From Chloroflexota bacterium (GTDB lineage: Bacteria > Chloroflexota > Dehalococcoidia > Lucifugimonadales > UBA3495), in assembly GCA_028874075.1 (NCBI GenBank), contig JAPPLU010000068.1:35537-99536 (forward strand): a stretch of DNA of 64,000 nucleotides. Reading direction: 5' to 3'. The notes under the pieces are model-generated. The model did no database searches. It was not told where the DNA came from and saw nothing but the letters and a program-made list of their open reading frames with translations. Shown piece by piece: positions 24,010-34,003 of the stretch (the first letter of the stretch is position 1; every line of letters starts with the position of its first letter). The translations under genes and the position numbers were made by a program.

Positions 24010-24038
24010 TGACATCCCTTCCCTCCTTGATTATTATA
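24010..24038 (+). promoter_or_regulatory. Promoter of the SAM-riboswitch operon
   Basis: TTGACA (24010-24015), 17-bp spacer, TATTAT (24033-24038), 43 bp before the riboswitch. The rest of the intergenic stretch 23755-24009 shows only another TTGACA at 23988 without a good -10. Confidence 0.75.
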
Positions 24039-24080
24039 GCCCTGCGCTAATGGGTTAAAAACTTAATACTATATCTGGGA

Positions 24081-24210
24081 CCCTTATCCAGATCGGCAGA
24101 GGGAACGGCCCGATGAAGCCAGGCAACCTGCCCGAACGATGCGATCGTCGCGTGGCGAGGTGCTAAATCCGGCCTCTCCCCGGTTTTTGTGGGGAGAGGA
24201 AAGATGAGGG
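24081..24210 (+). promoter_or_regulatory. SAM-I (S-box) riboswitch
   Basis: Matches the S-box aptamer core: CCCTTATC (24081-24088) pairs with GATGAGGG (24203-24210) as P1; GAGGGAACGGCCCGATGAAG, GGCAACC and AGGTGCTAAATCC are the conserved internal motifs; GAAAGATGAGGG closes it. The P4 region GCCTCTCCCC/GGGGAGAGG is a strong hairpin. It binds S-adenosylmethionine; when SAM is high P1 forms, freeing the downstream terminator. The candidate antiterminator GAGGGAGCA (24206-24214) with TGCTTCTCTC (24230-24239) overlaps P1 and the terminator, as expected. It controls mtnA and probably the whole operon to metK. Confidence 0.95.
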
Positions 24211-24230
24211 AGCAGCGAAAAGAACTTTGT

Positions 24231-24256
24231 GCTTCTCTCAACGAGAAGCTTTTTTT
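24231..24256 (+). terminator. Riboswitch-controlled intrinsic terminator
   Basis: GCTTCTC and GAGAAGC form a 7-bp stem with a 5-nt loop, followed by seven Ts (24250-24256). It sits between the aptamer and the mtnA start and is the expression platform. Confidence 0.92.
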
Positions 24257-24287
24257 GTGCCCGGAAATTCACCCGGAGACTCCAGCG

Positions 24288-25328
24288 TTGAACGAGATAC
24301 GCCCCATATTGTGGGACAACGGTACCCTCAAACTTTTGGACCAGACCCGCTTGCCAGCGGAGCAGGCGATCGTTTATTTGAACGATTACCGAGGCGCTGT
24401 GGCCGCCATCCGCGATATGCAGGTACGGGGCGCCCCGGCCATCGGGGTAACCGCCGCCTATGCGGTCGTTATGGCCGCTAAAGAGCTGCCTACTGACGAC
24501 CGGACCGTGTTCCTGAACGCGTTGAGGGAGGCGGGCGATGTTATCAACGCCGCCCGCCCTACGGCCGTAAACCTTCAATGGGCCGTCCGGCGCATGATAG
24601 AGGTGGCGGAATCTGAAACCGAAATGGGTAGGGTCAACGAACGGCTGCTGGCCGAGGCGAAGACCATCCAGGCAGAGGACGAGGCAATCAATCGCCGCAT
24701 GGGCGACTTTGGCAAGGAACTGATGCCCGACGGAGGCTCGGTGTTGACTCACTGCAATACCGGAGCGCTGGCAACCTCGGCTTTCGGCACTGCCCTGGGC
24801 GTGATAAGGGCCGGCTGGGAGGCCGGGCGCAGATTCCAGGTATTCAACACCGAGACCCGTCCCTTCCTGCAGGGCGCGCGGCTCACATCCTGGGAATTCC
24901 AGCAGCTGGGCATTCCCGCCACCCTGATGGTGGATTCGGCCGCCGGGATAATGATGCAGCGGGGAGAAATAAGCTGCGTCATAACCGGCGCTGACCGGAT
25001 CGCCGCGAACGGTGACACTGCCAACAAAATTGGCACCTATTCCCTGGCCGTGCTGGCGAAGGAAAACGGCATACCATTCTACGTGGCGGCTCCCACCAGT
25101 ACGGTAGACCTGAGCCTGGCTTCGGGCGACGAGATTGAAATTGAACAGCGAGCAGGCGAGGAAGTTACTCACTTTAGGGGCGCTCCCACTGCGCCGGTGG
25201 GCGTGGAGGCCATCAATCCCGCTTTCGATGTTACGCCCCACCGCTACATCACCGCCATCGTTACCGAGAGCGGAGTCGTGCGCTCCCCCTACGTAGAAAG
25301 CCTGAAGTTGGCCGTTGCCGGCAGCTAG
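24288..25328 (+). CDS. mtnA: S-methyl-5-thioribose-1-phosphate isomerase
   Basis: Isomerises methylthioribose-1-phosphate to methylthioribulose-1-phosphate in the methionine salvage pathway. 346 residues from TTG at 24288, with GGAG nine bases upstream; the ATGs at 24189 and 24204 lie in the riboswitch and are impossible as they precede the terminator. Family motifs: I-R-P-I-L-W-D, V-R-G-A-P-A-I-G, active-site Cys in T-H-C-N-T-G-A-L-A-T, and catalytic Asp in I-T-G-A-D-R-I-A-A-N-G-D-T-A-N-K-I-G-T. First gene of the SAM-riboswitch operon; the mtnP product supplies its substrate. Confidence 0.95.
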   Translation: MNEIRPILWDNGTLKLLDQTRLPAEQAIVYLNDYRGAVAAIRDMQVRGAPAIGVTAAYAVVMAAKELPTDDRTVFLNALREAGDVINAARPTAVNLQWAVRRMIEVAESETEMGRVNERLLAEAKTIQAEDEAINRRMGDFGKELMPDGGSVLTHCNTGALATSAFGTALGVIRAGWEAGRRFQVFNTETRPFLQGARLTSWEFQQLGIPATLMVDSAAGIMMQRGEISCVITGADRIAANGDTANKIGTYSLAVLAKENGIPFYVAAPTSTVDLSLASGDEIEIEQRAGEEVTHFRGAPTAPVGVEAINPAFDVTPHRYITAIVTESGVVRSPYVESLKLAVAGS

Positions 25329-25370
25329 GCCATAGCAGCCCTGACTCTGCGACACCCAGAAGGAATAGAT

Positions 25371-26471
25371 ATGCCGACACCCGACCAGCAAACCCGCCGC
25401 CGAATGGCCAGAACCGGCCTGACCGCATGTGATCCGGAGCGTGCCTGTCCCGGTTATCTGCTATACGCCCCAATGAGCGGCAACGGGGCCGTTTACTTGG
25501 TGGACGTTCATGGCAACGAAGTCCACAGTTGGCGCCTGCCCCATCCGCCAGGCCTGTATGGCTACCTGCTGCCTAACGGCAACCTTTTCTATGGCGGCAA
25601 GACCTACGATGACATGTGGGACCGGTTCCCTTCCTGGAAGCGCTTCAAGGGCGGCGTGATACTGGAGGCCGACTGGCAGGGCAACGTCATCTGGGAGCAC
25701 CACGACAAGGAACACCACCACGACGCCCGGCGCACCCCCGAAGGCGGCGCGCTGTACATGACTGTCGAACTGATGGACCCGGCCCAGGCCGCCACAATCA
25801 AAGGGGGCGTCCCCGGCACCGACGCCGAAGGGATGTGGGCCGACGTTCTGGTGGAGGTGGACAGCGCCGGAAACCGGATATGGGAGTGGCATGCTGCCGA
25901 GCACCTGGACCCGGAACGCCACATCATCACCTTCAACGACCTGCGGGACGAGTGGAGCCACGGCAACACGGTGGTTCCCCTGGACGGCGACCGGGTGATG
26001 TTCAGCTTCCGAAATATTTCCACCGTGGGTATCATCGACAAGCGCTCGGGGAACATAACCTGGGAACTGGGGGATACGGTCCTGGCCCAGCAGCACGACC
26101 CTAACCTGCTGGAGAATGGCAACGTGCTGATATACGACAACGGCTCTCACCGCAAGAATACCGGCCAGCCGTTCTCCCGGGTCATTGAAGTGAACCCGGA
26201 CACCAACGAGATTGTCTGGTCCTACCAGGACTCACCGACTTACAACTTTTTCAGCGCCTACATTTCCGGCGCCCGCCGCTTGCCCAACGGGAATACCCTG
26301 ATTACCGAGGGGATGTTCGGGCGCATGTTCCAGGTTACGCCGGAGGGTGAAGTGGTCTGGGAGTACATCAACCCTTACTTCGCGCCAGACGCGGAGGGCC
26401 AGGTGGTCAACCGGGTGTTTCGTAGCACCTATTACCTGCCTGAGCAGGTACCGAATCTCCAGGAGCGTTAG
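25371..26471 (+). CDS. Arylsulfotransferase-like (ASST) beta-propeller protein
   Basis: A 366-residue propeller-type protein resembling bacterial arylsulfotransferases, which move sulfate between phenols without PAPS. Repeated blades appear as L-L-P-N-G-N-L-F-Y-G, V-I-L-E-A-D-W-Q-G-N-V-I-W-E, L-L-E-N-G-N-V-L-I-Y-D-N-G and R-L-P-N-G-N-T-L-I-T-E-G. His residues in D-K-E-H-H-H-D and W-S-H-G-N-T are candidates for the active-site histidine. No signal peptide is seen, unlike periplasmic ASSTs. It is placed between mtnA (42-bp gap) and mtnP (start codon directly after this stop), so it is co-expressed with methionine salvage. Its substrate is unknown. Confidence 0.8.
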   Translation: MPTPDQQTRRRMARTGLTACDPERACPGYLLYAPMSGNGAVYLVDVHGNEVHSWRLPHPPGLYGYLLPNGNLFYGGKTYDDMWDRFPSWKRFKGGVILEADWQGNVIWEHHDKEHHHDARRTPEGGALYMTVELMDPAQAATIKGGVPGTDAEGMWADVLVEVDSAGNRIWEWHAAEHLDPERHIITFNDLRDEWSHGNTVVPLDGDRVMFSFRNISTVGIIDKRSGNITWELGDTVLAQQHDPNLLENGNVLIYDNGSHRKNTGQPFSRVIEVNPDTNEIVWSYQDSPTYNFFSAYISGARRLPNGNTLITEGMFGRMFQVTPEGEVVWEYINPYFAPDAEGQVVNRVFRSTYYLPEQVPNLQER

Positions 26472-27341
26472 ATGCCGGACCACGAAGCAACCATAGGCGT
26501 CATCGGGGGCAGCGGCCTCTATGACATGGAGGGAATGACCGACGTCCATTATATCGACGTCGATACTCCCTTCGGCCGGCCCAGCGACAGCGTGGTTGTG
26601 GGTGAACTGGAGGGAACGAAGGTGGCTTTCCTGCCCCGGCACGGGCGCGGCCACCGAATAAATCCCACCGGCATCCCCGCCCGGGCCAACATCTACGCCA
26701 TGAAGGTTCTGGGGGTGCAGCGCCTGATCTCCGTCAGCGCCGTGGGCAGCTTGAAGGAGGAGTTCGCTCCCCTGGACCTGGTAGTACCCGACCAGATAAT
26801 CGACCGCACCAGGCACCGGGTTCACACCTTTTTCGATGAAGGCATTGTGGCCCACGTGGGTTTTGCCGACCCCTTCTGCCCGGACGCCAGCGACGTCATT
26901 GCCGGCGCCGGACGGGAGGTTGGCGTTAACACCCACGAGGGCGGCACAATGATCGTAATGGAAGGGCCCGCCTTTTCCACCCGCGCCGAGTCCTTTATGT
27001 ACCGGTCGTGGGGAGCTGGCATCATCGGGATGACCGCGTTGCCCGAGGCTAAGCTGGCCCGCGAAGCGGAAATGTGCTACGCCACCATGGCCTGGATTAC
27101 TGACTACGACTGCTGGCATGAATCGGAAGAATCGGTAACCGTTGAGATGGTGGTGCAGAACCTGCTGCACAATGTTGCCCATTCCAAGGAAATGCTGCGC
27201 CTGGTGATTCCCCGACTTGGGCCGGCCGAGACCTGCGGTTGCAATTCCGCTCTGAAAGACGCCATTATCACCGACCCGCGTGGAATTTCCGAAGATACGA
27301 AGAACAAACTGGCGCCAATTGTGGGCCGCTACGTCAGCTAG
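26472..27341 (+). CDS. mtnP: S-methyl-5'-thioadenosine phosphorylase
   Basis: Cleaves methylthioadenosine with phosphate to adenine and methylthioribose-1-phosphate. 289 residues, PNP/MTAP family: I-G-V-I-G-G-S-G-L-Y, L-P-R-H-G-R-G-H, P-x-x-I-P-A-R-A-N, V-S-A-V-G-S-L, the base-binding M-E-G-P-A-F-S-T-R-A-E and G-M-T-A-L-P-E-A-K-L-A-R-E-A. It begins directly after the ASST stop, so translational coupling is likely. It feeds MtnA in the same operon and, with ahcY and metK, forms the SAM recycling set under the riboswitch. Confidence 0.95.
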   Translation: MPDHEATIGVIGGSGLYDMEGMTDVHYIDVDTPFGRPSDSVVVGELEGTKVAFLPRHGRGHRINPTGIPARANIYAMKVLGVQRLISVSAVGSLKEEFAPLDLVVPDQIIDRTRHRVHTFFDEGIVAHVGFADPFCPDASDVIAGAGREVGVNTHEGGTMIVMEGPAFSTRAESFMYRSWGAGIIGMTALPEAKLAREAEMCYATMAWITDYDCWHESEESVTVEMVVQNLLHNVAHSKEMLRLVIPRLGPAETCGCNSALKDAIITDPRGISEDTKNKLAPIVGRYVS

Positions 27342-27404
27342 GCCGAAATTCTAAATTCGAAACAGGTATGGACTGGGTGTCCATTAGTTAAGGAGGTACA
27401 AATT

Positions 27405-27761
27405 ATGCCCAGGCAAGAACCCGGCGAACCTTATTTCCGGGTGGATTCCGACGAAGCCAGCGCCATACTCAACGATGAGCCGGGTAATACCGTGGTGGTG
27501 GACGTTCGCCGCGACGATGAATGGGTAACGGGCCACATTTCCGGCGCGGTTCACATTCCCATTGACGACCTGCCCGACCGGATAGACGAGGTGCCCAGGG
27601 ACAAGAAGGTACTCTTCATCTGCGCCATGGGTGTCCGGAGCGGGTTGGCTTGCGAAGTAGCCTTCTCTATGGGCTACGACACGCTCAACCTCTTCAATAT
27701 TGATGATGGTACTCCGGCCTGGATCGCCGGAGGGCATCCGACAACCTACCCGGGCCACTAG
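27405..27761 (+). CDS. Rhodanese-like sulfurtransferase domain protein
   Basis: A single rhodanese domain of 118 residues: V-V-D-V-R-R-D-D-E-W, G-H-I-S-G-A-V-H-I-P, and the active-site loop I-C-A-M-G-V-R-S with the persulfide-forming Cys, ending with D-G-T-P-A-W-I-A-G-G-H-P-T. It probably handles sulfane sulfur. AAGGAGG precedes the ATG. Its place between mtnP and ahcY suggests a link to sulfur recycling, though the partner is unknown. Confidence 0.9.
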   Translation: MPRQEPGEPYFRVDSDEASAILNDEPGNTVVVDVRRDDEWVTGHISGAVHIPIDDLPDRIDEVPRDKKVLFICAMGVRSGLACEVAFSMGYDTLNLFNIDDGTPAWIAGGHPTTYPGH

Positions 27762-27802
27762 AAAAATGTCTGGGTAGCAAATCAGTCGAGACAAGGAGTT
27801 AA

Positions 27803-29077
<1,275 letters not shown>

Positions 29078-29185
29078 GCGACAGACTCCCGACCCCATTC
29101 CCATCAATGCGCAGGGCAGTCGCCGCAGCATTCCAGCCAAAAATCGAAACATAAGGCGCCTGCCCAAATAACGGAGGACTAAACA

Positions 29186-30403
29186 ATGCCTATCCAGTTC
29201 ATGACTTCTCCCAAGTACCTGCTGACTTCCGAGTCGGTAACGGAAGGCCACCCGGACAAGCTTTGCGACCAGATTTCCGACGCGGTACTGGACGCTGCCC
29301 TGTCCGGCGACAAAATGAGCCGCGTGGCCTGCGAGACCGTGGCCACCAAGAACCTGATCATGGTAACCGGTGAGATAACTACTGGGACTCACCTGGACTT
29401 CAATGAAATTGCCCGAAACGTTATGCTGGATATCGGCTATACCGACGTCAAATACGGCATAGACGGTTACTCCTGTGGCGTGGTTGCTCACGTCAGCCAG
29501 CAGTCCCCCGACATCAGCAGCGGCGTCACCACTTCCCTGGAGCACAGGGGCGAGTCCGAGGCCGACGCCCGCCGCGCCACCGGCGCCGGCGACCAGGGCA
29601 TGATGGTGGGGTTCGCTTGCAACGAGACTGACGGCCTGATGCCCCTGACTGTGGATTTGTCCCATCGTCTGGTTGAGCAGCTGGCCAACGTCCGCAAGGA
29701 AGGCCTGCTTCCTTACTTGGGGCCGGACGGAAAGTCCCAGGTAACCGTTGAATACCGCCAGGGTCGTCCCCACCGGGTTGATGCCGTAGTAATAAGCACC
29801 CAGCACGAAGATCAGAGCGACCGGGATGCTTTTACCAAGCAGCTGCGCAAGGATATCAAGCAAAACGTCATTGACCCTATCGCTGGCGAGTTGATGGACG
29901 ACGACACCAACATATACGTCAATCCCAGCGGCTGGTTTGTGGTAGGCGGTCCCCAGGGCGATACCGGCCTGACCGGCCGCAAGATTCTGGTGGACACCTA
30001 TGGTGGGATCGCGCGGCATGGCGGCGGCGCCTTCTCTGGCAAGGACCCCACGAAGGTTGACCGCTCCGGCGCCTACGCCGCCCGTTACGTGGCCAAGAAC
30101 CTGGTGGCCGCCGGCCTGGCCGACCGGGTGGAAGTCATAGTCTCCTACGCCATCGGCGTGGCGGAACCCATTTCCGTCTCCGTGGAGACCTTCGACACCA
30201 ACCACCTGGACAACGAGAAGATCGAGCAGTTGGTACGGGACAACTTCGACCTGCGTCCCGGCGCCATCATCGAAGACCTGGACCTGCGCCGTCCAATTTT
30301 CCGCCAGACGGCCGCCTACGGCCATTTCGGTCGCACCGACATCGACCTGCCCTGGGAGCGCACCGACAAGGCCGACTTGCTGCGCCAGAAGGCCGGAATT
30401 TAG
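29186..30403 (+). CDS. metK: S-adenosylmethionine synthetase
   Basis: Makes SAM from methionine and ATP. 405 residues; motifs [18 protein letters not shown] at the N-terminus (His-Pro-Asp-Lys metal/ATP site), [11 protein letters not shown], and the P-loop-like [21 protein letters not shown] precedes the ATG. As the last gene of the riboswitch operon its product closes the feedback loop: SAM made by this enzyme represses the transcript. A terminator follows. Confidence 0.97.
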   Translation: MPIQFMTSPKYLLTSESVTEGHPDKLCDQISDAVLDAALSGDKMSRVACETVATKNLIMVTGEITTGTHLDFNEIARNVMLDIGYTDVKYGIDGYSCGVVAHVSQQSPDISSGVTTSLEHRGESEADARRATGAGDQGMMVGFACNETDGLMPLTVDLSHRLVEQLANVRKEGLLPYLGPDGKSQVTVEYRQGRPHRVDAVVISTQHEDQSDRDAFTKQLRKDIKQNVIDPIAGELMDDDTNIYVNPSGWFVVGGPQGDTGLTGRKILVDTYGGIARHGGGAFSGKDPTKVDRSGAYAARYVAKNLVAAGLADRVEVIVSYAIGVAEPISVSVETFDTNHLDNEKIEQLVRDNFDLRPGAIIEDLDLRRPIFRQTAAYGHFGRTDIDLPWERTDKADLLRQKAGI

Positions 30404-30446
30404 ATTCCTTTCTCAAGGAACAAAGGCCCCGAATAATGAGGGAGTA

Positions 30447-30495
30447 AGTCCCCGCTCACCCATTCACTAGAGAAGGGGTATGGCGGGGGCTTTAT
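30447..30495 (+). terminator. Probable intrinsic terminator after metK
   Basis: AGTCCCCGC (30447-30455) pairs with GCGGGGGCT (30483-30491) over nine pairs with one G-U; the loop is long (27 nt). TTTATATT follows. It would end the methionine-salvage operon, 44 bp after the metK stop. Confidence 0.6.
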
Positions 30496-30511
30496 ATTAG
30501 GGAGTCAAGAG

Positions 30512-31927
30512 ATGGCTTCACAAATAAGATTTGGTACTGATGGCTGGCGGGCCATCATCGCCCAGGACTTTACCTTTGCCAATGTCTCCCGCTGCATCCA
30601 GGGCCTTGTAGACTACCTGAGGGACAAGGGCATTGCTGACCGAGGATTGGTAGTGGGTTATGATACCCGCTTCCTTTCCCGAGAGTTCGCGGAGACCGTG
30701 GCCTGCGTTTGCGCCGGCAATGGGGTCCGGGCCTGGTTGACCCGGGAAGCAGCACCGACGCCCGTAGTCAGCTACAGTGTTCTGGACCGGCAGGCGGCAG
30801 GGGCGGCTATTATCACCGCCAGCCACAATCCCGGCATCTGGAACGGCTTCAAGTTCAAGCCCGAGTACGCCGGCAGCGCCACTGATGAGATTACCGGTAG
30901 ACTGGAGGACAAGATTGACCGGGTGGCTGAGCCTAATGCGGTATCGCTGGTCGAAGGAAGGGATAGGGGACTGATTATCGACTTCGACCCCAAGCCCCCT
31001 TACCTGGAGCGAATTGAGAGTCTGGTTGACCTGCCGTCAATAAGGGCCGCCGGGCTCGACGTAATTGTCGATTCCATGTTCGGCGCCGGCGCGGGATATA
31101 TTGATGAAGTGGTTTCGGGCGGCAATACGAAAGTTACCGAAATGAATGGGTACCGCAATCCTGCCTTCCCCGGCATGGACCAGCCAGAACCCATCAGCCA
31201 CAACCTGTCCGGCCTAATGGAAAGAGTGCCGGCCGAGGGCGCTTCCGTGGGGATAGCTTTGGACGGAGACGCTGACCGTGTCGGAATTGTTGATGAGAAG
31301 GGCAACTTCATCAGTACCCTGGAGGTCTTCTCTCTGCTCGCCTATTACCTTCTCGAGTACAAGGGCATGCGCGGTCCCCTAGTCAAGGGCATCACATCGT
31401 CCATTATGCTCAATAAGCTGGCCGAAAAATACGGCGTCGAAGTTCACGACATGCCGGTAGGATTCAAGCATATTGGCCCCAAGTTCAGCGAGGTCGACGG
31501 GATCATGGGCGGCGAGGAAAGCGGCGGTTTCGCATTCCGTGGCCACATCCCCGAGCGAGACGGAATCCTGAGCGGGCTGTACATTCTGGAATTCATGGCT
31601 CGAACCGGAAAGACCCCTTCCCGGCTAATCCAAGACCTTTTCGCGATGGTGGGCCCGCACCTTTACCGCAGGCGAGATGTGGCCTTTGATGCTGGAAACC
31701 GCTCAGACATTCAAGCCCGGATTCGGTCGGCCGAGCTGACCGAAGTGGGAGGACTGAAAGTGCGAGATTACGACGAAATAGACGGGAAGCGTCTCTTCTT
31801 CGATAAGGCATGGCTGGCAACCCGCTTTTCCGGTACCGAACCCCTGCTCCGCATCTACTGCGAAGCTGAAAGTCCCGAACTGGTGGACAAACTGCTGGAT
31901 GCCGCTTCCGAATACCTCGGCGTGTAA
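30512..31927 (+). CDS. Phosphoglucomutase/phosphomannomutase family protein
   Basis: A 471-residue alpha-D-phosphohexomutase that moves phosphate between C1 and C6 of a hexose. The phosphoserine loop T-A-S-H-N-P-G is near residue 104, the metal loop D-G-D-A-D-R near 250, the sugar loop G-E-E-S-G-G near 332, and the phosphate loop R-F-S-G-T-E-P near 440. The exact sugar (glucose, mannose or glucosamine) cannot be assigned. The gene starts 108 bp after metK, beyond the terminator-like hairpin, and is probably a separate unit. Confidence 0.92.
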   Translation: MASQIRFGTDGWRAIIAQDFTFANVSRCIQGLVDYLRDKGIADRGLVVGYDTRFLSREFAETVACVCAGNGVRAWLTREAAPTPVVSYSVLDRQAAGAAIITASHNPGIWNGFKFKPEYAGSATDEITGRLEDKIDRVAEPNAVSLVEGRDRGLIIDFDPKPPYLERIESLVDLPSIRAAGLDVIVDSMFGAGAGYIDEVVSGGNTKVTEMNGYRNPAFPGMDQPEPISHNLSGLMERVPAEGASVGIALDGDADRVGIVDEKGNFISTLEVFSLLAYYLLEYKGMRGPLVKGITSSIMLNKLAEKYGVEVHDMPVGFKHIGPKFSEVDGIMGGEESGGFAFRGHIPERDGILSGLYILEFMARTGKTPSRLIQDLFAMVGPHLYRRRDVAFDAGNRSDIQARIRSAELTEVGGLKVRDYDEIDGKRLFFDKAWLATRFSGTEPLLRIYCEAESPELVDKLLDAASEYLGV

Positions 31928-32053
31928 TCCCGCTTCACCCGTGTTTACTTCGGGCGATCAGGCAGTCCGTACCATTTCTTCTTCCGTTTCTGTAGTTTCC
32001 GACTAGTAAAGGGAAACGGGGCCTTGCCGATCAAGGTGCAACTCGCGCTCCTT

Positions 32054-32081
32054 CTGACAGTAATCCTCATCTATCTATAAT
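32054..32081 (+). promoter_or_regulatory. Candidate promoter for the CcdA-like gene
   Basis: CTGACA (32054-32059), 16-bp spacer, TATAAT (32076-32081). A second TATAAT occurs at 32096-32101. Same architecture as the ileS promoter. Confidence 0.6.
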
Positions 32082-32134
32082 TCACAAATGCCCGATATAA
32101 TGGATATAGCAAGTATGTTCAGGAAGGTTTGAGC

Positions 32135-33019
32135 TTGTTTTCTGCAACGGAAGGAAACGGTTATCGAGGTTACATAATTGCCGGTACGGTCGCTATTGGG
32201 GCCATCCTCTTGGCCGTTGTGGCATCCCAAACTGTCGGGGGCGGTACAGGGATCGACTTTATTAACCTGTTTGTGGAACGCCTCTCGGGCCGTTCCGGCT
32301 CGTTTCTAGGAGGCCTGGTAACAGCAACGTCCCTATTTGCCTTCGCGGCTGGCCTGGCATCGGCAGTCAACCCCTGCGGCTTTGCCATGCTTCCGGCCTA
32401 CCTGGGCCTCTACCTCGGCTCCGGCGTAGCGGGAGAGGGGTCCGGTCCAGCGCGGCAGTTGACACAGGCCCTGCTAGTCGGGTCGGCCGTAACCGCGGGC
32501 TTCATTGTACTCTTCGGGCTGGCCGGTACTGTAATTGGGTTCGGCGCATCCTTTGTAGTCAGCTACATACCCTGGATTGGGCTGATTATTGGAGTGATGC
32601 TGACTCTGGCGGGCGCTTGGCTTGTGGGAGGGGGGAAGCTGTACACCGGCATCGCGGCGCAGGCCGCTTCTCGCATTGGCAACCCGGGACAGGTCAGCGT
32701 CAAAGGATACTTCCTTTTCGGCATAAGCTACGGCATAGCGTCGTTAAGCTGCACCCTTCCCATCTTTTTGGCAGTCCTGGGTCTGTCGGCGGCGGATACT
32801 GGCTTCCTGAACACCGTCCTGAACTTCCTGCTTTTCGCCCTGGGCATGGGCCTGGTCATAATGGTGTTGACTCTGGGCATAGCCTTCTTCCGCAGCGCCA
32901 TGGTGGGCGGATTGCGAAAAGCCCTTCCCTATATCCAACCAATCGGCTACTGGTTAATGGTTCTGGCGGGAGCTTACATAATCTTCTACTGGCTGACCAT
33001 CGGGGGATTGCTCCAGTAG
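32135..33019 (+). CDS. CcdA/DsbD-like membrane thiol-disulfide protein
   Basis: A 294-residue integral membrane protein with about seven hydrophobic helices, resembling CcdA, which carries reducing equivalents across the membrane for cytochrome c maturation or disulfide repair. The redox-active cysteines are in A-V-N-P-C-G-F-A-M-L-P (first helix of the core) and I-A-S-L-S-C-T-L-P-I-F-L (fourth), the paired Pro-flanked Cys pattern of the family. The TTG at 32135 has AGGAAGG seven bases upstream; the TTG at 32129 is too close. An N-terminal extra helix precedes the core. No partner cytochrome gene is visible nearby. Confidence 0.85.
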   Translation: MFSATEGNGYRGYIIAGTVAIGAILLAVVASQTVGGGTGIDFINLFVERLSGRSGSFLGGLVTATSLFAFAAGLASAVNPCGFAMLPAYLGLYLGSGVAGEGSGPARQLTQALLVGSAVTAGFIVLFGLAGTVIGFGASFVVSYIPWIGLIIGVMLTLAGAWLVGGGKLYTGIAAQAASRIGNPGQVSVKGYFLFGISYGIASLSCTLPIFLAVLGLSAADTGFLNTVLNFLLFALGMGLVIMVLTLGIAFFRSAMVGGLRKALPYIQPIGYWLMVLAGAYIIFYWLTIGGLLQ

Positions 33020-33047
33020 GTTCAAAAACAAGGTAATTAGCGAGAGC

Positions 33048-33084
33048 AAAAAAAGTGGGGACGGCCAATTCCGACCGTCCCCAC
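33048..33084. terminator. Strong terminator ending the ribosomal supercluster
   Basis: GTGGGGACGG (33055-33064) and CCGTCCCCAC (33075-33084) form a 10-bp stem. On the minus strand it is followed by seven Ts (33054-33048), giving a textbook intrinsic terminator 23 bp after the rpsI stop. It also ends the convergent CcdA-like gene. Confidence 0.92.
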
Positions 33085-33107
33085 CCTTTATCTGCAGATA
33101 GAAAGAA

Positions 33108-33521
33108 CTAACGCTTGGTGTATTGGGGAGCCCGGCGGGCCCGTTTCAAGCCGTACTTCTTGCTTTCCTTAATCCGGGAGTCCCGAGTTACAAGGCCATG
33201 ACGCCGCAAGGTTGCCTTAAGCCCGGCATCATAGACGATGAGGGCGCGGGCGATGCCGTGGCGGATAGCTTCCGCCTGGGCATTCACGCCGCCGCCGGTT
33301 ACCTTGACCACCAACTGAAACTGGTTCTTGGTGTTGGTTACCCGGAATGGCTCGTCTATTACTACCTGCCAGGGCAGCCAGTTGAAATACTCTTCCACCA
33401 GCTTGCCGTTGACCAGCATTGGTCCGCCGTCGGAAGTCGGGTAGAGTCGTACCCGGGCAATGGCCGTCTTGCGTTTTCCCGTACCGTAGAAATACTGCTG
33501 TTGTGTATCCGCCTGCACCAA
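33108..33521 (-). CDS. rpsI: Small-subunit ribosomal protein uS9
   Basis: The 137-residue S9 protein of the 30S head, reaching the P-site tRNA with its C-terminal tail (S-K-K-Y-G-L-K-R-A-R-R-A-P-Q-Y-T-K-R, terminal K-R conserved). Other motifs are Y-F-Y-G-T-G-K-R-K-T-A-I-A-R-V and V-T-G-G-G-V-N-A-Q-A-E-A-I-R-H-G-I-A-R-A-L. The start is a TTG or the adjacent GTG (33518), after AGGAAGG; no ATG is suitably placed. Follows rplM by 19 bp, the usual rplM-rpsI pair, and is the last gene of the cluster. Confidence 0.95.
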   Translation of the reverse strand: MVQADTQQQYFYGTGKRKTAIARVRLYPTSDGGPMLVNGKLVEEYFNWLPWQVVIDEPFRVTNTKNQFQLVVKVTGGGVNAQAEAIRHGIARALIVYDAGLKATLRRHGLVTRDSRIKESKKYGLKRARRAPQYTKR

Positions 33522-33540
33522 AGCTAGTAACCTTCCTTTT

Positions 33541-33987
33541 CTATCCTTGTGTCTGTTCCGAAAGCTGGCCAACCTGGGCCTGGTGGGGGTGGGTATCACC
33601 CGCATATACCTTGAGACGCTTCAGCATTTCCCTGCCCATCTTGTTCCGGGGCAGCATGCCCTTTACCGCCAACTGGAGGACACGGTCCGGGTGGTCTTCC
33701 ATCATATCCCTGAGGATGAAGGACTTCAGGTTTCCCACGTAGCCGCTGTGGCGATAGTAGGTTTTCTGCAGAAGCTTGTCGCCGGTGATCCTGACCTTGT
33801 CCATGTTGACCACAACCACGTGGTCGCCGGTTAGTACGTGAGGGGTATAGGTTGGCTTGTCTTTACCCTGCAGAGCCACCGCCACATCTCTGGCCAACCT
33901 GCCAAGAGACTTGCCCGTGGCGTCAATTAGCCGCCAGTCCTGCGGTACCTGACCCGTCTTGGGGAAATAAGTGCTCGTTCGCTTCAT
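33541..33987 (-). CDS. rplM: Large-subunit ribosomal protein uL13
   Basis: L13, an early-assembly 50S protein, 148 residues: [36 protein letters not shown] and [12 protein letters not shown]. Lies 16 bp after truA and 19 bp before rpsI, co-transcribed with them. Confidence 0.97.
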   Translation of the reverse strand: MKRTSTYFPKTGQVPQDWRLIDATGKSLGRLARDVAVALQGKDKPTYTPHVLTGDHVVVVNMDKVRITGDKLLQKTYYRHSGYVGNLKSFILRDMMEDHPDRVLQLAVKGMLPRNKMGREMLKRLKVYAGDTHPHQAQVGQLSEQTQG

Positions 33988-34003
33988 ATCTTTGTTCGAC
34001 CCT

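Noticed and set aside
24189..24287. ATG starts for mtnA inside the riboswitch
   Set aside because: They precede the SAM-controlled terminator and overlap the P1 helix, so they cannot be the functional start.
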